Below, piece by piece: positions 8,894 to 17,914 of a stretch of 64,000 bases of DNA. Origin of the DNA: Zobellia uliginosa (lineage in GTDB: Bacteria; Bacteroidota; Bacteroidia; Flavobacteriales; Flavobacteriaceae); assembly GCF_900156625.1 (NCBI RefSeq), contig NZ_FTOB01000003.1:310001-374000 (forward strand), read 5' to 3'. The notes under the pieces were generated by a model that saw only the letters and a program-made list of their open reading frames with translations, ran no database searches and had not been told where the DNA came from. Both the position numbers and the translations under genes were made by a program. Position 1 is the first letter of the stretch. Each line of letters opens with the position of its first letter.

Positions 8894-10237
8894 TTAGGCA
8901 ATTTTTGATTGGGTTACTTTAAAGGCATACATTCCGTAGAAGGCAACAAAAAGTAGGCATATCATTGGCAATAGGAAGGAAAAATGAATTTCGGTGATGT
9001 TTCCGGCTATTTTATCGCCAAAAACTTCTTGGCCGTTTACGGTATCCCCAAAATCCATTATACTAGCTTGAAGCTTTGGTAAAAAAGCCCCTCCTACAAT
9101 CGCCATAATAAGTCCTGATGAGGCCAATTTGGCTTCTTCTCCCATATCTTTAAGTGCGAGACCGTAAATGGTAGGAAACATAATCGACATGAATACCGAT
9201 ACCAAAACCAAAAAGACCAAGCTTAGGATGCCTGTGGTCATAATAATACCTCCGCACATCAAGGCAGCGGCAACCCCAAAATAAGCCAACATCTTGGCAG
9301 GGTTTATTTTTTTCATCAAGGCCGTTCCGATAAAACGTGTGGTTACAAAAGAAACCATGGCGGTAATATTCCACCAAGTGGCGTCTACACCTAAATTTTG
9401 TGATTCGTTCAGGTATTCTACCAATTGGAAAATAGCCGTCCAACACATAATTTGGGCGCCTACATAGAACATTTGCGCTATTACCCCCAATAAAAAGGTC
9501 TTACTTTTAAAAATACGGTTTACCGATTCTTTAACGGATAGATGGTCGCCCATGACCATGGCGGGAATTTTGGTTTTCCAGATAACAAAAAAGACCAAGG
9601 CCACAAAGAGCCCTACGGCTATGTAGGGCCCACTAATGATATTTAGGTCAAAAGCTTTGATTTCCGCAGCTTTTTCTGCCCCTAAGGCAACAATTTCGGA
9701 ACTATCGGCATAATCGGCCGAAAGAATGCGGTCGAGCACCACGAATTTGGCAATGAGCATTCCTGTCAACGAACCGATGGGGTTGAACGATTGGGCCAAA
9801 TTTAATCTTTGGGTCGCCGTTTCCTTATCGCCCATGGAGAGTATCAAGGGGTTGGATGTGGTTTCCAAGAAGCCCAATCCACAAGTAATTACGAATAACG
9901 AGATCAGAAAGTAAGTGTATGATCCGTTTTCCGCCGCCGGATAGAATAAAATGGCACCAAGGGCATAAAGGGCCAAACCAAGCAGGAGGCCTGATTTGTA
10001 ACTGAACCTTCGAATGAACAATGCGGCGGGAATAGCCATAACACCGTAACCGAAATAAAATGCAAATTGCACATTGTAGGCCTCTTCGTTAGAGAGGATC
10101 ATTACCTTTTTAAAGGCGGCTACCATTGGATTCGTCAAATCGTTGGCAAAACCCCAAAGCGCAAAAATGGAGGTTGCCGCAATAAAGGGTACTAGCAAGT
10201 TTTTGGGAACTACAGGTATCTTGGTGTTTTTTGTCAT
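8894..10237 (-). CDS. FucP-like MFS sugar:proton symporter
   Basis: A 447-residue major facilitator protein with about 12 hydrophobic segments. It resembles the L-fucose permease group: an N-terminal FIAATSIFALWGFANDLTNP stretch, which is the FucP-family signature in the first helix, and SFNPIGSLTGMLIAKF at the start of the fifth. In the cytoplasmic membrane it would take up a monosaccharide released in the periplasm. FucP of E. coli accepts L-fucose and L-galactose, and the neighbouring L-galactonate-type enzymes favour L-galactose here. It lies 25 bp downstream of the SDR gene and 1 bp upstream of the mutarotase gene, so it belongs to the same transcript. Confidence 0.85.
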   Translation of the reverse strand: MTKNTKIPVVPKNLLVPFIAATSIFALWGFANDLTNPMVAAFKKVMILSNEEAYNVQFAFYFGYGVMAIPAALFIRRFSYKSGLLLGLALYALGAILFYPAAENGSYTYFLISLFVITCGLGFLETTSNPLILSMGDKETATQRLNLAQSFNPIGSLTGMLIAKFVVLDRILSADYADSSEIVALGAEKAAEIKAFDLNIISGPYIAVGLFVALVFFVIWKTKIPAMVMGDHLSVKESVNRIFKSKTFLLGVIAQMFYVGAQIMCWTAIFQLVEYLNESQNLGVDATWWNITAMVSFVTTRFIGTALMKKINPAKMLAYFGVAAALMCGGIIMTTGILSLVFLVLVSVFMSIMFPTIYGLALKDMGEEAKLASSGLIMAIVGGAFLPKLQASIMDFGDTVNGQEVFGDKIAGNITEIHFSFLLPMICLLFVAFYGMYAFKVTQSKIA

Positions 10238-10262
10238 GGTTGTATTTTTAAAGTTGGGTTGT

Positions 10263-11057
10263 TTAATCTTCGGTCAGTAAGGAACGGTCTAAATGCACAT
10301 AGCCGCCATCTACAAAAATAAATTGGCCTGTGGTATGCGATGACCTGCTGGAAATGGTAAATAAGCAAGTATCGGCTATTTCATCGGTACTCGTCATTCG
10401 GTTTTCCAATGGGATTTTCTTGACGATAGACTGCAATTTTTCTTCACCATTGGGCAAGGTTTTTATCCAAGTATCGTATGAAGGGGTCCAGCTTTCTGCA
10501 ATAATGATGGCGTTTGAACGAATTCCGTGTTTGACCAGGTCAACGGCCCATTCGCGTGTGAGTCCGAGTACCCCGCCTTTGGAAGCCGCGTAGCCAGAGG
10601 TTCTTCCTTGGCCGGTAAGGGCCACCTTGGAACCTATGTTCAGAATGTTTCCTTTCGATTTTATCAATAGGGGCAAGGCATGTTTGACAATAAGGAAATA
10701 GCTTACCATATTGAGCTTAAGCGAATCCATAAACTCTTCATAGCTGGCATCAAGGCCAACACCGTCGTTTACTCCCACATTGTTGATGACCGCATCGATA
10801 CGACCATATTTTTGGGCGATAGTATTTACGGAATTTTCAATTTGTTGTGGGTCGGTAACATCGGTCTGGCAGAAAATGGCATCGATACCTTTGGCTTGAA
10901 TTTTTTCTATATAACCGAAGCCTCTGGCATTACGGTCGATTACCGCAGGGATGGCGCCTTCTTCGGCCAAACGTTGTAATATGGTCTCACCAATACTGCC
11001 TTCCTTTCCAGCAGCTCCACTGATTACCACTACCTTTCCTTTTAAATTTAAATCCAT
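10263..11057 (-). CDS. Short-chain dehydrogenase, probable L-galactose/L-fucose 1-dehydrogenase
   Basis: A 264-residue SDR. The nucleotide-binding start is KVVVISGAAGKEGSIGE, VINNVGVNDGVG carries the NNxG motif, and the catalytic Ser plus YAASK are in NIGSKVALTGQGRTSGYAASK. The C-terminus ends TGQFIFVDGGYVHLD. In L-fucose and L-galactose oxidative pathways an SDR of this type oxidises C1 of the sugar to the lactone. The next gene in transcript order upstream encodes a COG3618 lactonase, supporting that reaction. L-galactose is preferred over L-fucose because the remaining enzymes match L-galactonate chemistry. Substrate choice is inference; the SDR call is certain. Confidence 0.85.
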   Translation of the reverse strand: MDLNLKGKVVVISGAAGKEGSIGETILQRLAEEGAIPAVIDRNARGFGYIEKIQAKGIDAIFCQTDVTDPQQIENSVNTIAQKYGRIDAVINNVGVNDGVGLDASYEEFMDSLKLNMVSYFLIVKHALPLLIKSKGNILNIGSKVALTGQGRTSGYAASKGGVLGLTREWAVDLVKHGIRSNAIIIAESWTPSYDTWIKTLPNGEEKLQSIVKKIPLENRMTSTDEIADTCLFTISSRSSHTTGQFIFVDGGYVHLDRSLLTED

Positions 11058-11146
11058 TTGTTCTTTATTTTTTATTACTGCCGAGAATACATTTTATCGG
11101 GTCTTTAATAGTAGGTGTCCCGTTTGTACCGTTTGGGCAATGGGGT

Positions 11147-11974
11147 TTATAAGTTATAGAATGCCTCTGCGTTCGCACCCATGATCATTTGCTGGTCTTG
11201 TTCGCCAAGGGTTGAAATAAAATCGGTTACCACACCCTTTACTTGGCCGTAATTACCGGCGACCAGGCATACGGGCCAGTCAGACCCGAACATAACACGT
11301 TCGCTACCGAAGGCTTCAAGTACCAAATGCATATAGGGGTGCAGTTGCTCGGGAGTCCATGAGTTATAATCGGCTTCCGTAATCATGCCCGATAGTTTAC
11401 AGCATACGTTTTCTTGTTTTCCTATTTCCTTCATCAATGAGGCCCAACCATCGTAAAAGCCGTCTTTGATGTAAGGCTTCGCGATATGGTCAATAACAAA
11501 TCTCTGGTTCGGGAACTTTCTGACGAACTCCAATACGGCCCCTAATTGATGGGGGAATACCAGAATATCGTAAGTGTAATCGTATTTTTCCAACAATGAA
11601 ATTCCCCTTATAAAATTAGGTCGGAGTAAAAAATTATGATCGGCCTCACCTTGTACCACATGCCTCCACCCTTTTAAGAATTTATCGGCACTGTACTTTT
11701 CCAAGACGGAATCGATATGCTCTGATCGAAGGTCTGCCCATCCGACAACCCCTTTGATAAAGTCGTTCTGCTTGGCCAGTTCCAATAAAAAATCGGTTTC
11801 TTCAAGGGTTTGGTCGGCCTGCACGGCAACGCAGCCATCAATTCCATTTTCCTGATATACCTTTTTTAGGTCGTCAGGAAGAAAATCTTTGCGAATAGAC
11901 GACATTTCGTCATCGATCCAGGAGTGTTTGACCGGTTCGTAATTCCAAAAATGTTGGTGACTATCTATTGTCAT
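11147..11974 (-). CDS. COG3618 amidohydrolase, sugar-acid lactonase (L-galactono/L-fucono-lactonase type)
   Basis: A 275-residue amidohydrolase-superfamily protein. It has DSHQHFWNYEPVKHSWID at the N-terminus (the HxH metal motif), FVIDHIAKPYIKDG in the middle and MFGSDWPVCLVAG near the end with the metal-binding Asp. This is the COG3618 layout, whose characterised members hydrolyse L-fucono-, L-rhamnono- or L-galactono-1,5-lactone. It sits between the SDR and the tagaturonate-reductase-like gene on the same strand. Opening the lactone made by the SDR to free L-galactonate is the natural role. Length is normal for the family and no odd residues are seen. Confidence 0.87.
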   Translation of the reverse strand: MTIDSHQHFWNYEPVKHSWIDDEMSSIRKDFLPDDLKKVYQENGIDGCVAVQADQTLEETDFLLELAKQNDFIKGVVGWADLRSEHIDSVLEKYSADKFLKGWRHVVQGEADHNFLLRPNFIRGISLLEKYDYTYDILVFPHQLGAVLEFVRKFPNQRFVIDHIAKPYIKDGFYDGWASLMKEIGKQENVCCKLSGMITEADYNSWTPEQLHPYMHLVLEAFGSERVMFGSDWPVCLVAGNYGQVKGVVTDFISTLGEQDQQMIMGANAEAFYNL

Positions 11975-12002
11975 TTTTCACTTTTTTTAAACAAGGTTCA
12001 GG

Positions 12003-13451
12003 TTATAGCTTTCTCAAGCAAGAAACAATTCCCTCGGCTTCTATATTTTGTATGTTCTCGGCAATACAGTTTGTCAAACCCTGTATTTGGGTTAGGTCTT
12101 CTCCCCAAATAGCATCGTTTTTAAGTACGGTTTCAACAAAATCGCTAAGGTTGGAAGTGCCGTCATCCACTTTTTTCCATGCCGAAGCGAAGAAAGCAAG
12201 AACCGCCTTATCGTCGTTAAGATTGATTGTTTCTCCCCTAAATTCCCCCTTGTAAAAACGGAGCAAAGCCGAAAGTCCGAATACGATACGCCTTGGCAAT
12301 TGGCCTTGGGTATTGTAATAGTCCTTTAAGGTAGGTAAGAGGCGGGCAACGAACTTTGACGTACTGTTTAAGGAAATACTGATGAGCTGGTGTTTCAACA
12401 GTGGGTTTCTGAAACGATCGAGTACGTCGGCAACAAACTTGTTCTTTACCTCATTGGGAAAGTCAAGCGTTTGGGCAGCTTCCTCTAAAAGAAGGCTTTC
12501 CGTAAAATGGCTTACATCTTCGTCTTCCATAGCCTCTTTTACAAAACGGATACCGGCCAAGTAGCCTACTGGAACCATTGAGGTATGGGCACCGTTCAAG
12601 ATGCGTACTTTCATCTCGCGATAGGGGGCGAGGTCTTTCACAAACTCTACATTGAGGTCGGTTTCGGCAAAGGGAAGTTCTTTTTGTACCGCTTCATCGG
12701 CCTGAATTACCCAACTGTGGTAATATTCCCCGGCCACCAAAAGTTCATCGTTATAGCCTAACTCTTTTTCAATTTCATCGGCGCGGTCCGTAGGGTAGCC
12801 CGAAACGATGCGGTCTACCAAGGTACTGCAGAAATGGTTGGCCGTATGGATCCAATTTTTAAAATCATTATCTAGGTTCCAATGGTCGGCATATTGCAGC
12901 ACGGTCTTTTTTAAGGCGGTTCCGTTGTCTTCGATCAATTCGCAAGGTAGTAGAATACAGCCTTTATCTACGTCTCCCTTAAAATGTTTAAACCGATGGT
13001 AAAGCCAAACGGTCAACTTGGCGGGAAATTCCCTAGGAGGGTTGACATCGAATTTATCGTCGGCATTGAATTTGATTCCGGCTTCCGTGGTGTTTGAAAC
13101 CACAAAGCGCAAATCTTCGTTTTCCGCTAGTTTTAAATAGCTGGCCCATTCGTTATAGGAATGGATTACACTTTGAACCTCGGTAACCAGTGTTTTCTCG
13201 GCCACCAGTTTTCCGTTCTTTATACCGTCTAGAACGACCGTAAAAAGGCCGTCTTGGTCATTTAATTCAGAATAATCGCCTCCAGCGGTAGGTTTTACGA
13301 TGGCTATGTCGCCGTTGAAATCGGTTTCTTGGTTGAGGACGTGTACCATCCAATCAACGAAGGCCCGTAAAAAATTGCCACCCCCAAATTGCATGACCTT
13401 GATAGGACGTTGAATTCTGTTAGGTGTGGTCGTATGGTTTAAAATGTGCAT
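12003..13451 (-). CDS. uxaB: Tagaturonate reductase (UxaB-like, mannitol dehydrogenase family)
   Basis: A 482-residue polyol dehydrogenase of the UxaB type. The Rossmann start is VMQFGGGNFLRAFVDWMVHV, and the section LLPCELIEDNGTALKKTVL and the catalytic-domain stretch MKVRILNGAHTSMVPVGYLAG (split here in description) are typical of tagaturonate/fructuronate reductases. UxaB reduces D-tagaturonate to D-altronate with NADH. In classical hexuronate use it works with UxaC isomerase. No UxaC is present here, but a Zn-dependent dehydrogenase resembling L-galactonate oxidoreductase is. Tagaturonate would therefore come from L-galactonate rather than from galacturonate. It is 28 bp upstream of the lactonase gene in the operon. 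Confidence 0.88.
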   Translation of the reverse strand: MHILNHTTTPNRIQRPIKVMQFGGGNFLRAFVDWMVHVLNQETDFNGDIAIVKPTAGGDYSELNDQDGLFTVVLDGIKNGKLVAEKTLVTEVQSVIHSYNEWASYLKLAENEDLRFVVSNTTEAGIKFNADDKFDVNPPREFPAKLTVWLYHRFKHFKGDVDKGCILLPCELIEDNGTALKKTVLQYADHWNLDNDFKNWIHTANHFCSTLVDRIVSGYPTDRADEIEKELGYNDELLVAGEYYHSWVIQADEAVQKELPFAETDLNVEFVKDLAPYREMKVRILNGAHTSMVPVGYLAGIRFVKEAMEDEDVSHFTESLLLEEAAQTLDFPNEVKNKFVADVLDRFRNPLLKHQLISISLNSTSKFVARLLPTLKDYYNTQGQLPRRIVFGLSALLRFYKGEFRGETINLNDDKAVLAFFASAWKKVDDGTSNLSDFVETVLKNDAIWGEDLTQIQGLTNCIAENIQNIEAEGIVSCLRKL

Positions 13452-13489
13452 TAATTAGCTTTTTGTTAAATTGGTGTTAGTTGCGATGA

Positions 13490-15142
13490 TCAGAGAGAAA
13501 TACCCCTTTTCCAAGGAATAAAGTCCTCTTGGCCCAATCGTACGGCGGCGGGAACAATTTCCCCACTCGCTACCTTGATGATATAGTTAAGCAGTTCTTC
13601 GCCTTTGGTTTCTATGGTATCCTCGCCCGTAATGACCGTTCCGGTATTAAAATCGATAATGTCTTTCATACGTTCGCTTAGGGCGTTGTTGCTCGACAAT
13701 TTGATTACGGGGGCAATTGGGTTTCCTGTTGGGGTGCCTAGGCCTGTAGTAAAGCAAATGACATTACAGCCCGATCCCGCAAGGCCCGTGGTGCTTTCCA
13801 CATCGTTCCCCGGTGTACATAGCAGGTTGAGTCCTTTTTTCTTTACGGGCTCGGTATAGTCAAGTACATCGGTTACGGGACTGGTCCCTCCTTTTTTCGC
13901 GGCACCGGCAGATTTCATGGCATCGGTAATGAGTCCGTCCTTTATATTTCCTGGCGAGGGATTGTTTTCGAATCCAGAACCAACCGATACGGCCTTTTCT
14001 GAATAAGCCCGCATTAATTTTGCGAACTTTTCTGCATTTTCCTCGGTTTGGCAGCGGTTGATCAATTCTTGTTCGACCCCGTTCAGTTCAGGAAATTCTG
14101 AAAGAACCGTAGTCGCGCCTAAGCCGACCAATAGGTCGGAGGCGTACCCCAAAGAGGGGTTTGCCGAGATGCCTGAAAAACCATCGGATCCGCCACATTC
14201 CAGGCCTAAGACCAGTTGGCTTACGGGAGCTGGTTTTCTCTTCGTTTTATTGGCTTCGATCAGGCCTAAAAAGGTCTTTTTTACGGCCTCTTCTATAAAC
14301 TGTCGCTCGCCCTCACTTTTTTGCTGTTCTAGTACATAAAGCGGTTTTTTGAAATTGGGGTCGCGTTTGGCGATGGCCTCTTCAAGCAACTTAAATTGGG
14401 CATTCTGGCAACCAAGGCTTAAAATGGTTGCGCCCGCCGTGTTAGGGTGGGTGATGTAACCGGCCAAAAGGTTGCAAAGCGTTTCGGAATCTTGGCGTAT
14501 GCCGCCGCATCCACCGTCATGGTTTAAAAACTTGATGCCGTCAACATTCGGGAAGGTTCGGTTTTGCTTAATTTCTTCCGGAGTCTTGATGATATCCGAA
14601 GCCAAGAGTTCGTTTTCGGAAGCCCCGTTTTTATATTGGTCGACAAGAATTTCGGTATCGACCACAAAATCGGTAGCCGTATGGTAGCCCAGTGATTTCA
14701 AAAGGGCGGATTTCATGACATCGACATTTCGGTTTTCACAAAAAACCAAGGGAATGACCAGCCAATGATTGGCCGTACCTACACTGCCATCGGCTCTGTG
14801 ATATCCGTTGAAGGTAGCATCTTTCCATTTGCTGACATCCGGGGCCTTCCAGCTTAGTTTCTCTTGGCCCACTTCGTACTCCGAAGAGGCATGGACCACA
14901 TTTTCGGTGGTTATGGTTTCGCCTTTGGCAATAGGTTTGGTGGCTTTGCCGACCAAGGAACCGTACATGAAAATGCTATCACCGGGGTTGAGGCTGCAAA
15001 TGGTGAATTTATGTTTGGCCTTGACCTTGTCGGTCAATTGAAAGCGGTCGTTGTTATGTTCTATATCAGAACCTTTGGGAAGGTCCGTAAGTGCGGCCAG
15101 AACGTTATCTTCTGGGTGTATTTGCAAAAATTGCTTTGACAT
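13490..15142 (-). CDS. uxaA: Altronate dehydratase (UxaA-like)
   Basis: A 550-residue protein with the two-part UxaA layout. The N-terminal SAF domain is about residues 1-95 (IHPEDNVLAALTDLPKGSDI), followed by the long GarD/UxaA dehydratase domain. Family marks include KFLNHDGGCGGIRQDSETL, LGLECGGSDGFSGISANPSLG and CFTTGLGTPTGNPIAPVIKLS. These enzymes convert D-altronate to 2-keto-3-deoxy-D-gluconate (KDG) using iron. It would finish the L-galactonate, tagaturonate, altronate, KDG series within this operon. It lies 38 bp upstream of uxaB and 37 bp downstream of the Zn-dehydrogenase gene. KDG kinase and aldolase are not in the window. Confidence 0.9.
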   Translation of the reverse strand: MSKQFLQIHPEDNVLAALTDLPKGSDIEHNNDRFQLTDKVKAKHKFTICSLNPGDSIFMYGSLVGKATKPIAKGETITTENVVHASSEYEVGQEKLSWKAPDVSKWKDATFNGYHRADGSVGTANHWLVIPLVFCENRNVDVMKSALLKSLGYHTATDFVVDTEILVDQYKNGASENELLASDIIKTPEEIKQNRTFPNVDGIKFLNHDGGCGGIRQDSETLCNLLAGYITHPNTAGATILSLGCQNAQFKLLEEAIAKRDPNFKKPLYVLEQQKSEGERQFIEEAVKKTFLGLIEANKTKRKPAPVSQLVLGLECGGSDGFSGISANPSLGYASDLLVGLGATTVLSEFPELNGVEQELINRCQTEENAEKFAKLMRAYSEKAVSVGSGFENNPSPGNIKDGLITDAMKSAGAAKKGGTSPVTDVLDYTEPVKKKGLNLLCTPGNDVESTTGLAGSGCNVICFTTGLGTPTGNPIAPVIKLSSNNALSERMKDIIDFNTGTVITGEDTIETKGEELLNYIIKVASGEIVPAAVRLGQEDFIPWKRGISL

Positions 15143-15179
15143 TGTTCTTTACTTTTGTCGGTGCTTAAATGCGATTCGT

Positions 15180-16196
15180 TTATTCGAAATCAACGGTAGC
15201 CTTGATCACTCCGTTCGCCGGGTCTAGCCAGCCATCGAAATTGGCGATCATTTCGGTGTAAGGAACATTGTGTGTAATAAAGGAATCGATGGGAAACTCA
15301 CCTTTTTCCAAAACGGAAATTACATGTTCAAAGTCTTCCAAAGTGGCATTTCTACTGCACATAATGGTCGTTTCCTTAGCGTGGATCTTAGGGTGGGTAA
15401 ATACCAATTCTCCCTTAGAGAGCCCTACCAATATATATCTTCCTCCATGCGACATGTAATCGGGACCGGCTTCAAGGGCTCCTTTATGGCCTGTGGCATC
15501 AAAAACCGCCGTGGCTAGATCGCCTTTGGTGATTTCCGAAACTTGGTCTACGGCATCTTTTCCTCCTAAAACCACATAATCGACACCGATATCGTTTTTA
15601 GCGTAATCTAGGCGTTGTTGGTTCATATCTATGGCAATTACTTTGGCCCCCGCAATTTGTGCGAGCTTCATGATGCCGATTCCTATAGGCCCACAACCCA
15701 CTACAACTATGGTTTCGCCAGGTTTTATACCGGCACGTCGAATGGCGTGTGCCCCGATCGCCAAAGGTTCGACCACGGCCATTTGGTCGTCGGTCAACTG
15801 TTGTGCGGGGATTAGTAGGTGGGCAGGTACGGTAATTTTTTCTTGCATCCCTCCATCGGTGTGAACTCCCAAAACTTGGATATTCGTGCAACAGTTGGTC
15901 TTTCCGTTTCTGCAGGCGATACAGGTGCCGCAACTTACATAGGGCATGACGACCACGTTGTCGCCCGCTTTGATACCTTGAGGATTCTCATCTATTTCAA
16001 CTACTTGCGTAGCCAATTCGTGACCTAGAATTCTCGGGTAGGTAAAAAATGCCTGGTTGCCCGCATAAGCATGTAGGTCGGTACCACAAATACCTACCTT
16101 TTTCACTTTCAATATGGCTTCGCCGGATTTTCTTATCGGTTCTTCTTTTTCTTTAAGAATGAACTCGCCCGGTTTTTCACATACAATGTACTTCAT
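15180..16196 (-). CDS. Zn-dependent dehydrogenase, probable L-galactonate 5-dehydrogenase (LgoD/YjjN-like)
   Basis: A 338-residue medium-chain dehydrogenase. Catalytic zinc ligands are in KVGIDGTDLHAY-like KVGICGTDLHAY and GHELATQV. The structural zinc site is complete with four cysteines in PYVSCGTCIACRNGKTNC. The NAD-binding motif is VVVGCGPIGIGIM. Threonine-dehydrogenase-like enzymes of this branch include the E. coli L-galactonate oxidoreductase that makes D-tagaturonate. The genes immediately downstream encode tagaturonate reductase and altronate dehydratase, so this reaction would feed them directly. It is the first gene of the minus-strand operon, behind a hairpin terminator of the GH29 gene. 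Substrate is inference from context. Confidence 0.83.
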   Translation of the reverse strand: MKYIVCEKPGEFILKEKEEPIRKSGEAILKVKKVGICGTDLHAYAGNQAFFTYPRILGHELATQVVEIDENPQGIKAGDNVVVMPYVSCGTCIACRNGKTNCCTNIQVLGVHTDGGMQEKITVPAHLLIPAQQLTDDQMAVVEPLAIGAHAIRRAGIKPGETIVVVGCGPIGIGIMKLAQIAGAKVIAIDMNQQRLDYAKNDIGVDYVVLGGKDAVDQVSEITKGDLATAVFDATGHKGALEAGPDYMSHGGRYILVGLSKGELVFTHPKIHAKETTIMCSRNATLEDFEHVISVLEKGEFPIDSFITHNVPYTEMIANFDGWLDPANGVIKATVDFE

Positions 16197-16299
16197 GTAT
16201 TTAATCTGTTTTTGGTCACATTTATATTAAAACAATCTCTTTCCTTATAGTAGTATCCCGAAATAAGGGAAATACCCTATTCACTGTGGTGTATTACTG

Positions 16300-16328
16300 A
16301 AAAAGAGCGCACCGTGACTGGTGCGCTC
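16300..16328 (-). terminator. Rho-independent terminator of the GH29 gene
   Basis: GAGCGCACC (16305-16313) pairs perfectly with GGTGCGCTC (16320-16328) around a 6-base loop. Read on the minus strand the stem is followed by TTTT. It lies 45 bases after the ancestral GH29 stop at 16373, which supports that stop, and not the internal TAG at 16700, as the original gene end. Confidence 0.85.
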
Positions 16329-16372
16329 CTAAAATTAAAAAAACTAACTCAACTAACTTCTTTATTACAGTG

Positions 16373-16699
16373 CTATAACGATATTTCCAGTACGTGTGCA
16401 AATTCTCCCGTCTTCGACCCTAGGTCCGAAATGTTGAGGCCATCGTCATTTACTTCAAACTCTATTTTGCTGTCGCTACCTAAGAGTTTTACACTTTTGA
16501 TATTCAGATTTTTACCGTGTTCGCTGGATTTCCCCAATGATTCTATGTTGACTTTATTGCCTTCTGGCCATTCCATCATGATCGCATACAGTTTGTCGCC
16601 CTTCTTTGTAAAGCGAATATCCTGACCAGTAAATCCTTTGTTTTGTCCTTCGCTGTGATGGCCCTTTTTGACTTCTGTGGGGCCTTCGCCGAAAGTGCT
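16373..16699 (-). pseudogene. Detached C-terminal beta-sandwich of the GH29 gene, downstream of the amber stop
   Basis: Reading on in the same frame past the TAG gives about 108 codons with no further stop or shift. It begins STFGEGPTEVKKGHHSEG, continues GFTGQDIRFTKKGDKLYAIM, and ends EFAHVLEISL before TAG at 16375-16373. FGEGPT and FTxKGDxLYAI are standard in the C-terminal domain of GH29 enzymes. The frame equals that of the upstream ORF, so one base substitution explains the split. A TAG readthrough, a truncated functional enzyme or a base-calling error are alternatives. The intact state of this tail argues for a very recent lesion. Confidence 0.85.
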
Positions 16700-17914
16700 C
16701 TAGTATTCCGTATCGTAAATCGCTTCACCGTTTACGTTTAACCAATCTCCGATTTGGAACAATATTTCTTTTTGGTCTTCTGGAATGGTACCGTCTGCTT
16801 TCGGACCTACATTAAGTAAAAGGTTTCCGTTCTTGGATACGATATCGACCAGGTCGTCAACAAGGCTGTTGGCCGTACGTGACTCCCAGTTGGTAACGTA
16901 ACACCAAGAATTCTTTCCGATAGAGGTATCGGTCTGCCAAGGGAGCTTTCGAATACCGGGAAGCTTTCCGCGTTCCAAATCGTAGATTACGGTACCTTCA
17001 GGAAAGGCCTCATGATCAAAGTTCTTGTCATTTATTACCACTTCTTTGCCCCATTCCAATCCTTTGTTGTAATAGTATGCCGCAATTTTTGGACGGTATT
17101 CCTTGTAATCGGGAATATCGAGGTAGAAATCGAACCAAAGGATGTCCGGTTGATAGTTGTCGATAAGGTCGACCGTTCTGTCCCACCACATTTTCTTGAA
17201 TTCTTCCGATACGGGCTCGGTCAGGTCTTTTCCTTTGGGGGAATAGAGGTCGGCGTATTCGGGGTCGGTGGTGTCAAATTTGTCTTTCTTATTATAAAAT
17301 GACCAGTTGAAGGCATAGTGGGATGAAGCCCCCATAATCATACCCTGGGCGCGGCCTTCTTTAAAAAGCTCGCCTAAAACGTCTCGTTTAGGCCCCATGT
17401 CAACGGCATTCCATCGGGTTGTATTCGATTTGTACATGGCAAAACCATCATGATGGTCGGCAACGGGAATTACATATTTGGCCCCTGATTTCTTGAAAAT
17501 ATCGATCCATTCCTTGGCATCGAATTTTTCGGCCTTGAACATCGGTATAAAATCTTTGTAACCAAATTCTTTTTGGTCTCCGTATGTCTTTTTATGGTGT
17601 AGATATGTTGCGTTAGGTCCTTTTTTTCCCAATTTCAACTGGGCACTGAAGGTGGCGGTATCCATATACATCTGGCGTGGGTACCATTCCGATCCATAGG
17701 CAGGTACCGAATAGGCCCCCCAGTGAATGAAAATACCAAATTTGCTGTCGTTGAACCATTCGGGGTCTTTATAGTGTTTTTTAATAGATTCCCAATTCGG
17801 TTCAAATTTGACCGCAGTTTCTTGGGGAATGTCCCCTTCTTTTTTCTTTTCGGCTTTCGACCCACATGAGGTGAGTAGGATGCCCGTCATTAAAAGTGTA
17901 AAAATTCTATACAT
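16700..17914 (-). CDS. GH29 alpha-L-fucosidase/alpha-L-galactosidase lipoprotein, catalytic domain, cut short by in-frame TAG
   Basis: The ORF encodes 404 residues: a lipoprotein signal (Cys17), then a GH29 catalytic domain. Visible marks are FGIFIHWGAYSVPAYGSEWY (60s-70s), VIPVADHHDGFAMY with the paired His at 154-155, and DILWFDFYLD, whose Asp262 is the expected nucleophile. GH29 enzymes release terminal alpha-L-fucose, and a porphyran-linked branch releases alpha-L-galactose, which the adjoining operon could degrade. The ORF ends at TAG (16702-16700) right after AIYDTEY, yet the same frame continues with STFGEGPTEV and the C-terminal beta-sandwich to 16373. GH29 proteins usually have W or a similar residue at this point, so a TGG to TAG change is likely. 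The catalytic domain is complete, so residual activity is possible. Confidence 0.85.
   Translation of the reverse strand: MYRIFTLLMTGILLTSCGSKAEKKKEGDIPQETAVKFEPNWESIKKHYKDPEWFNDSKFGIFIHWGAYSVPAYGSEWYPRQMYMDTATFSAQLKLGKKGPNATYLHHKKTYGDQKEFGYKDFIPMFKAEKFDAKEWIDIFKKSGAKYVIPVADHHDGFAMYKSNTTRWNAVDMGPKRDVLGELFKEGRAQGMIMGASSHYAFNWSFYNKKDKFDTTDPEYADLYSPKGKDLTEPVSEEFKKMWWDRTVDLIDNYQPDILWFDFYLDIPDYKEYRPKIAAYYYNKGLEWGKEVVINDKNFDHEAFPEGTVIYDLERGKLPGIRKLPWQTDTSIGKNSWCYVTNWESRTANSLVDDLVDIVSKNGNLLLNVGPKADGTIPEDQKEILFQIGDWLNVNGEAIYDTEY

Noticed and set aside
8551-13451. Operon as a plain L-fucose pathway
   Set aside because: Fuculose-route genes and a fuconate dehydratase are absent, while tagaturonate reductase and altronate dehydratase are present, which L-fuconate would not need. 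L-fucose as a side substrate is not excluded.
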